Source: Bacteroidales bacterium (GTDB lineage: Bacteria; Bacteroidota; Bacteroidia; Bacteroidales; F082). From it: a DNA stretch of 34,522 nt. The DNA is taken from NCBI GenBank assembly GCA_030683155.1, contig JAUXMV010000060.1:1-34522 (forward strand), in the 5' to 3' direction. Position 1 is the stretch's first letter; every line of letters starts with the position of its first letter. The position numbers and the translations under genes are program-made. The notes under the pieces were generated by a model. It was not told where the DNA came from. It saw only the letters and a program-made list of their open reading frames with translations, and did no database searches. Of the stretch, positions 14,350 to 22,400 are shown piece after piece.

Positions 14350-16304
14350 TACATTTTTAAACTTTGCTCATGAGTTTCCATCTCAAGATGAAGTTTTTCC
14401 CAGGCTTCCATTAAGTTTGAGAGCTCATTTTTAGTTTTTTCATACGATAAATACCATGCTTTGTCCAGACTAACATCAGGATAATCCGTAGGATTTGCCA
14501 GAACTTCATTCATAGCACTTAGTTTATCTTCATGATCACTAATTTGTTTTTCAACTTTCTCGATTTCTCTTTCTGATTTGCGTCTTTCTTTTTCTATTTG
14601 TTTGCGTTTCTCCCAATTCTGCTTTCCAACAGAAGATTCAACCTCTTTTTCTTCGGTGTTTTGTGATTTTAAAACCACCTCAAGCTCTTGCAGCCTTACC
14701 ATATCACGATCGTTGAGAAAGTCGTATATATCGCCGATATATTCTTTAATTTCAGGTTTTTTAAACTCATATACCTTATTGGTCAAGCCCTGAAGAAAGT
14801 CCCTGTCATGAGAAACAATGATCAATGTGCCATCAAATTGAATGAGTGCGCTTTTAAGGATATCCTTAGACTGCATATCCAGGTGGTTGGTTGGCTCATC
14901 TAAAATTAAAAGATTGGTTGGAAACAATAACATCTTTGCCAGAGACAAGCGTGCTTTTTCGCCACCAGATAAAACTTTGACTTTCTTATCAACAGCATCT
15001 CCACTAAACATAAAAGCCCCAAGAATGGATTTAAGTTTAGTCCTGATATCACCCACAGCAACATCATCCAATGTTTGAAAGACAGTTTTTTCAACATCAA
15101 GCATATCATGTTGATTCTGTGCGTAATAACCAACAGAAACCTGATGGCCGTATTTCAATTCACCTTCAAATTCCAGCACTCCGGCAAGGATCTTGGCAAG
15201 TGTCGATTTGCCTTCACCATTTCGTCCAACAAAAGCTATCCGCTCACCACGTGTAATGAGCAAATCCTTATTCTCAATAACTTTCAGACTGTCATAGGAT
15301 TTGGACAAAGCTTTTGATTCGATGGTAATTTTACCGGCATGAGGGGCTGGTGGAAACCGGAAAAATATGCCCTTTTTATCTAAGTCTTCAATTGAAATCT
15401 CGTCAATCTTTCCCAGCATTTTAACGCGTGATTGTACCTGTCTGGCCTTCGAAGCTTTGTATCTGAAGCGTTCAATAAAACGCTCAATTTCTTTAATCTC
15501 CTTTTGCTGGTTTTGGAATGAGGCTGTTTGTGTTTCAATCCGCATCGATCGCATGTCTAAATACTCAGTGTAGGAAGCCTTATAATCATAAATTTTTCCC
15601 TGACTGATCTCAATAGTCCGCTTTGTAACATTATCCAAAAAAGCACGGTCGTGAGAGACAAGCATTACCGCTCCATAATAGCTTTGCAGGAAGCTCTCAA
15701 GCCATTGAATTGATTCAATATCCAAGTGATTGGTTGGCTCATCGAGCAAAAGCAAAGAGGGTTTTTTAAGCAGAATTTTAGCAAGTTCAACGCGCATCTG
15801 CCAGCCATTGCTAAACTCATTCATATTGCGATGCATATCAGCATGCGAAAACCCAAGCCCAATTAAAATCTGCTCCGATTCCCCTTCGATAGAATGTGCG
15901 CCAAGGAGCGCCATTCGTTCATTCAGCGCTGATAGTTTTTCAATAAGTTGATGGTAAGCAGCAGATTCAAAATCTGTGCGCTCATTAAGCGCTTTGCTAA
16001 TCTGTAAAATTTGCGCTTCAGTTTCGTGGATGACATCAAATGCTGTTAACGCTTCCTGCAAAACAGTTTGCTTGCTGCCAAGTTCCTTTTCCTGAGGCAG
16101 GTAGCCCAAAGAAACTTCATCAGGAATCACAATTTCACCTTTGTGCGGCATCTCCAAACGGCAGATGAGCCTTAGAAGGGTAGTTTTTCCAGCGCCATTT
16201 TTACCAACAAGACCAATTCTATCCTTTTCCTTTATCAGAAAATTTATGTTGCTGAAAAGGTCATCGCCCGTAAAATGAATTGTTAAATTTTGAATTGAAA
16301 CCAT
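14343..16304 (-). CDS. ABC-F family ATPase (Uup/EttA-like)
   Basis: This soluble protein of 653 residues carries two ABC cassettes and no membrane segments. The family acts on ribosomes, resolving stalled states or conferring antibiotic protection. Walker A motifs are GKNGAGKT (34-41) and GRNGEGKS. The signature loops are FSNGWQMR and LSGGEKAR. Both Walker B motifs read LDEPTNHLD. A charged linker with the P-site tRNA-interaction pattern lies between the cassettes (RMSIRTQT-like helices, FIERFRYKASKARQVQSR). The C-terminal ~100 residues form a Lys/Glu-rich coiled coil as in Uup. The frame is open upstream to 16340, but a TAnnTTTG box at 16330-16323 overlaps that extension, so the ATG at 16304 is preferred. 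Confidence 0.93.
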   Translation of the reverse strand: MVSIQNLTIHFTGDDLFSNINFLIKEKDRIGLVGKNGAGKTTLLRLICRLEMPHKGEIVIPDEVSLGYLPQEKELGSKQTVLQEALTAFDVIHETEAQILQISKALNERTDFESAAYHQLIEKLSALNERMALLGAHSIEGESEQILIGLGFSHADMHRNMNEFSNGWQMRVELAKILLKKPSLLLLDEPTNHLDIESIQWLESFLQSYYGAVMLVSHDRAFLDNVTKRTIEISQGKIYDYKASYTEYLDMRSMRIETQTASFQNQQKEIKEIERFIERFRYKASKARQVQSRVKMLGKIDEISIEDLDKKGIFFRFPPAPHAGKITIESKALSKSYDSLKVIENKDLLITRGERIAFVGRNGEGKSTLAKILAGVLEFEGELKYGHQVSVGYYAQNQHDMLDVEKTVFQTLDDVAVGDIRTKLKSILGAFMFSGDAVDKKVKVLSGGEKARLSLAKMLLFPTNLLILDEPTNHLDMQSKDILKSALIQFDGTLIIVSHDRDFLQGLTNKVYEFKKPEIKEYIGDIYDFLNDRDMVRLQELEVVLKSQNTEEKEVESSVGKQNWEKRKQIEKERRKSEREIEKVEKQISDHEDKLSAMNEVLANPTDYPDVSLDKAWYLSYEKTKNELSNLMEAWEKLHLEMETHEQSLKMYQ

Positions 16305-16322
16305 ATCTACTGTAAAAGATAG

Positions 16323-16330
16323 CAAAAATA
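16323..16330 (-). promoter_or_regulatory. -7 element of the ABC-F gene
   Basis: The minus strand reads TATTTTTG here, matching TAnnTTTG, 19 nt upstream of the chosen ATG. No clear -33 TTTG was found. Confidence 0.45.
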
Positions 16331-16370
16331 CAGAATACATCCGTTATAGCCACTTAAGGCGATATAATAA

Positions 16371-16399
16371 AAAAGGGGAGCCTTTTGAGCTCCCCTTTT
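16371..16399 (-). terminator. Terminator of the 2875-residue protein gene
   Basis: The 11-bp stem AAAAGGGGAGC/GCTCCCCTTTT has a 7-nt loop and is followed in the minus sense by a T-rich run. It separates the giant gene from the ABC-F gene on the same strand. Confidence 0.88.
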
Positions 16400-16417
16400 C
16401 ATTAGGTATTCGGATTG

Positions 16418-19400
16418 TTATTTGGTAACAACGATCGTCTTGTTAAATGTTCTGCCTTCAGCATTGATAAACTGCAGTGTGTAGGCGCCGCTGCGCAGAC
16501 CATCGAGACTGAAGGTCTTTGTGCTTTCGCCATTGATACTGCTTTCTATCACAACCTGACCCATAAAGTTGAACATGCGAATGATTTTCACACCTTCAAC
16601 TAGATTGATATTCAGTTCGCTGCGGGCTGGAACAGGATAAACTGTAATAGCCGACATTGGGTTTTCGTCAACGCCTACTGCGATGTCCATGATTACAGGA
16701 ACGATTTTCACCGGTGTAGCAGGATCATTGCTTGCAATACGGATGTTGGCATTATAAATACCGATTGCTAATCCGGTAGAGTTGAAGCTCACATTTCTGA
16801 TCTGTGTTGCTCCCGGAGCAATAGTACCAGATGGGCTAGCAAAACTCAACCATCCGCTACCATCAATATATTCTATTGTTGCAGTCCAGTTTAGCGCACC
16901 ATCTCCGACATTTCCAAGTGTCAACTGTCTGATAGCAGAATTACCTGAAGTGAAGAAGTAATGATACAACTGTGCAGGAGTAACAGTAATTACAGGAGCT
17001 GTAACAGTGACATCAATGGTTACTATATCAGATTCTCCAGGATATGGCTGACCATATACAGCAGATACACCATAAACATAACTGCCAGGAGTTACATTGC
17101 TGTCGATATAGGTGCGTACATTAGCAACTGTATTGCCAATTTCTACACCATCACGATATACATTGTATCCAAGGAGTGGTCCGTGTGTACATCCGCCACC
17201 GCCGCCGCCGGCTGTTCCTTCAATCAGGAATGGAAGGCCTTGTGCTGGTGTGTCGGTGCCTGTGTCAAGGAAATCCTGCCATGTTGAGCTGGAACCAAGG
17301 AATTGCTTAGCATTTCCTGTAACAGCCTGTCCGTTGATAGTAATTGGAGGAGCCCATGGGCCACTTGCAAGACTTCCTGCAAGGGTATAGTCAATCCAAT
17401 AAGTACCAGGTTCGAGTACAAGATCTGGAGTAGCCATTACGACACTCATGATTGGACGAGTAGTTCCGGGAGTACCTTCACTCAAACGGTAGCTATTGGT
17501 CCATGCAGTAGAAGCCATTCTGTTGGTAACAACGTCACCCCAGATCACTTGTCCGCCTGCTGTTGGATCGCCATCCCATACCTGAACATAACCACCTGTT
17601 ATGGTGCTTGTAGTAGGAGAACCAGTTTGGTAGGTATATACAGTAATGGTTTCTACTGTCCAAGTTTCATCGACAACGATATCATCAGCCATGCGATTTC
17701 CTGAAGCAAACTGGATGCCAGCGCCAAGGGTGTTCATGCCCAATGTTACGTTTTGAAGTATACTCTGGTCAGTGCCGTTAGGACCTGTACCAGGGCTGTT
17801 GATGAATGGTCCATTGTCGTGCAACAAGGTGCGGTTACGGCTTCCACTCATATGTTTAATTCCGGAAGGAATGATATGAGCTTCTCCACCAATTGTGGTA
17901 GTTTCAGCATTATCACCGCTTACATAAACAAAAGTTGGATTGAGTTTTTCATCAATCTCTCCTTGTGTCATACCGGATGTTCTGAAGAAGATTTCGTTGT
18001 TGTGTACAACAGCTACAGGTGCTGTATAAGCAGCTTTTGTAGCGGTATTTGTAACAGTAACATCGTCTATCTTGATAAAGAACATATCAGTAACGTTGGC
18101 ATGCTGGAATGCAATATAGATCGTCTGACCTGCATAAGCGCCAAGGTTTAGTACAACCTCAGTCCAATTTGCAGGAGAAATGGCACTATGCAGCGTTGTA
18201 GTGAAATTAGCTACAGCATTACCTGTTGTGCTTACCTTCACATAATACTGCTCTTGTGACCATGATGGGTCTTGTGCATCTACCCAGAATTTAAGTTCTG
18301 AAGTTGCAGTAACAGCAATAGGAGGAGTTACAAGCCAATTGTTTGGTGTAAGGGCTCCAACATCATTGCGGTAGCTGGCACTTGTCATACAATAAAGTCC
18401 GGTATGCGCATCAAATACACTGAATTCAATTGCTGAATTATTCCAGATGTATCCATCACCATCAACATCATAAGTAACCCAACCTGTTGGAAGGACACCA
18501 GCTTCAAAGCCTTCAAAGAAGTCTTCTGTGGTGCCACCGCCGCCACCTAAATCAGGTTCTTGCCATGTTAAAGTAACATTTTGTCCGTTAACAGCACTTG
18601 CGAGGTTACGTGGAACAGGATAGCAAATGGTTGAAGGCTCTACTTCCAAGGTAACAGGAACAGTAACTACAGGTGTTACAGGGTCATTTGATGTAAACAC
18701 CAAACTTCCGGTATAACTACCAACAGCTAATCCTGTTGCATCAAACATTACTTCAATTTCAGCTGTTTCACCTGGTGCAATTACTCCTGATAAAGGAGAA
18801 GCTGACAACCATTCGTCCGGAGTAACTGTGCTACCGGTATATTCAAATGAATCAATACCAATGTAGTTTGAGTTATTTCCGCTTGGGCCACCACCTGTTA
18901 CAAAGTAACGGAAAGCGATACGGCCTGTTGTTGGAGCAGCAAGACCACTGATTGTGGCAGTAAACTGTGTCCAAACTTCAGGATAGCCACCTACAGTAAG
19001 TCCGGCATTAACACTTAACATCAAAGTGGTAAAATCACCAACATCTGTTGCAGATGTGCCAACATTCTGGCTTGCACCATTGGTACTCATACGTACTTCA
19101 AGTCTGTCAGGCCATGAAGAAGCCGCTGGAACGCGTGTCCAGAAACTGATTGTATTGCCATTGACAAGAGAAGTTTCTGGCGTGAGCAACCAATTGCTGA
19201 TTGTTCCGGTACCAGCGGTATTGTTAAAGTTTGCGCCAATATAAGATGTAGCAGCACCTGAATGTGCAGGGAATGGTGCAGTAGCACTTGCCTGGAACCA
19301 GCTGGTGGTACCAACAGGTGCACTCTTATTAATAAGCGCCCAACCTGCTCCCGGAAGTGTTGTGATATCATCAAAACCTTCTGAGAATGAAGAACGCATT

Positions 19401-22400
19401 AATACATTGTTCTGTGAAGGAACAACAGCACTTGCAATAATATCAGAAGCTAACGGATTCGCACGGTCGCCACCAACAGGAAGATCGAAATTAACCTGTG
19501 TAGGTGCAGTAGCTGTGCTGTTTACAACTAATTCATAGTTCAAAGCAGCGCCACCAATATTAGATACAGTAACAATCTGTGTAGACATCATATCTTGTTC
19601 CAGTGTTTCCGCCAGGGAAGCTGGTTCAACAACGATAATAGGATCAGTAGGTCCGGTAACTTCCAAAGTAACAGGAACTGTTACAGTTGGGTTGGTACCA
19701 TCATTTGATGTAAATACAAGACTTCCCTGATAAGTTCCAACAGCTACATCTTCAGCACTAAAGGCAACGTCGATAGTAACAGTTTCACCAGGAGCTACAG
19801 TACCCATTAAAGGAGAAGCAGATAACCATTCTGTTGGAGGAGGTGTATCACCAGTTACGCGAACAGTATAATCTTCAACTTCGCCCCATGAAGCAGCGCC
19901 ACAAGGTAGAGGATCTATGCTATAGGTTAAGCGGATACGCATTCTGTAGTCGCCAGCAGGAGTGCCGGCTGGAACCATAATATTACCAGTAAAACTAGCA
20001 CCGGTTCCACCAACATTGGTTAGGATAAACTCTTCAGCATTACCTATTCCAAAAGTGTAATCCATGTTCCAGTCAACCCATGCAGTAACTTTATTAGATG
20101 CATAGAAATTAGTAACAGAAACCGTTAAAGCTTCCGAATTACCAGCCGCAATTTCAGTATTTAAAGCAGTATAATTAGCTACACCACCTTGCCATCCTGA
20201 ACTATTATTGATGCTTCCAAATAAAACATTTGAAATATATTCATCATCTCCAGGACTGGTAGTAGCAGCACAATAGGAAGGAGCAACATTTGTTATACTT
20301 GCAGAAACACAATTGTTAGCAGCGAGTTCATCACCAGCAAGCGCTGTGCATGCGTTGATAACATAGGTTTGTCCAACAGTGCTCAAGTTTACTGTACCGG
20401 CAAAAGTGTAGTTAACAGAAGCGCCACCGGCTAATGGGCCAGGAACAACACCTGTAACAGCTGCGCCACCATCAAGTGTGAAAGAAACAGGAATATTGCT
20501 TTGTGAAGCAGTTCCATAATTTCTTACAGTGATTGTAACAGTTTCATTTCCAAGGTTTGGAGCAGAAACTGGTGAAACAATTGCTTGAACACCAACATCA
20601 TTCGCTGCACCACTAGATCCTTCTATGAGACAGAATCCCAAAGGAGCAGTTTGCGTAGTCCATGCATTGGTTGATGTGTTTAATTGCATACAAACACCGG
20701 CACCACCTGGTTGATTCAATGTCAGGTTCCAGCAATTTACGGCTGTACCTGTCATACTTTGAATTGAGAACCATCCCTGAGCAACGAATACATTAGGGAA
20801 AGTAGCGGTATATTCATAAATTGGGTAAGTACCGGCAAACATATCACCAGTAGCTGTACGTGTGAGTTGAATATTGGTGTAGAGGGCAATTTGTGCACCT
20901 GGTTGTCCGGCATTGTCAGCGTAGAAACCAATGTTAAATGGTCTTGGATCAATTCCTGTGCAAGGGCCCCATGCTGTTCCATTAAAGAAAGCACTGATAG
21001 TCCAGAAACGCAGACCAGAAATTGTACCACCGCCTGTAAAGCTTTGGTAAGAAGCAAAATTACCACCTTGATCAGAATTATATGCTGTAGCAAAGTTTAC
21101 TGCAGGCTGACTGATCAGACTTCCAGCAGGGCAAGTAATTGCATCTGTTGGTGCAGGAAGAACTTTTGTCTCAATATAAGCTGGAGATTCAACATCACCA
21201 TTTGCATTGTATAAAGCGATTCTGTCAAGAAGTCTCTGATAGTCTTCTTTTGAATCAACTTTAGGAGCTCTTACAGAAGTATTAACTACCAGTTCGAAAT
21301 CAAGATCAGCAGTTCCGTTATTCGTTACTGTAACTTGTTGCACTGAAGTTTCACCAACTCCTAAAGTTTCAGTTAAAGAAGCAGGAGCAACAGCAATAAG
21401 TGGTGCATATACAGGCTCATCGACAAGAACGTCGTCAACAAACCATGTGTGTGCATCACTTCCCTGATATCTGAAGGCAATAAAAATATTCTGTCCGGCA
21501 TAAGCAGATAGATCTACTACTGTTTCCATCCAAGGGGATGTTACAGAAGGCGTTGTCCAGACTTCTACGAAATCACCACTCGCTGGTGTATTTCCCGCAG
21601 TACTGATAAGCACACTGTTCTTTCCGTAATATGAAACGAAACCATTATAACTCCAAAAGCTAAGTTTAATTTCGATACCTGCTGGTAGCGGAATTTTTGG
21701 TGTAACCATCCAGCCATCTTCTGTTTGAGTAGAAGGACCATAATTATGGAACGCTGATTTGGAACCACCTGTAGTATGATTCTGAGCAATTGAACTAACC
21801 CATGTTCTAACATTAGCATTTGCATCTACATCGTAAATACCCCAACCAAGCGGAGGGAATGTAGCACCTTCATAATCTTCAAAGAATGGGAAGGTAGCAA
21901 CGTAAGCTAGGTTGAAATTAGCAATCAATGTAAGATTTCCGGTAATAGTAATATTGTTAGCAGGTACAGTAGATACAACATCGCCATTCAGGTTTGTCCA
22001 GTTGACAAACTCATAACCAGCAGCAGCTACAGCGTTTACCGGTACAACAGCACCATAGTTATAAACACCAGCACCTGTAACAGTACCACCAGCAACAGGA
22101 TTGGCTACAAGCGTGAGCGTGTAATCAATCAGAGTAAAGTTAGCTGTCAAAGTCAGGTTATTTGCAGGCATGGTAAATGCGTAAGCAGCAGCGGTTGAAA
22201 CAACCGTTCCGCCAGCATCAGTCCAATTTGCAAATGCATAACCCGTGGCCGGAACAGCAGTTGCTGTCACAGCATTTCCAAAGTTATAAACACCACCACC
22301 TGTAAGACTTCCACCAGCAACTGGATTGGCTACAAGCGTAAGCGTGTAATCAACCAGCGTGAAATTGGCTGTCAAAGTCAGGTTATTTGCAGGCATTGTA

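Noticed and set aside
16305-16340. Longer N-terminus for the ABC-F protein
   Set aside because: It overlaps a TAnnTTTG box, and family members begin at the MVSIQNL-type start used here.
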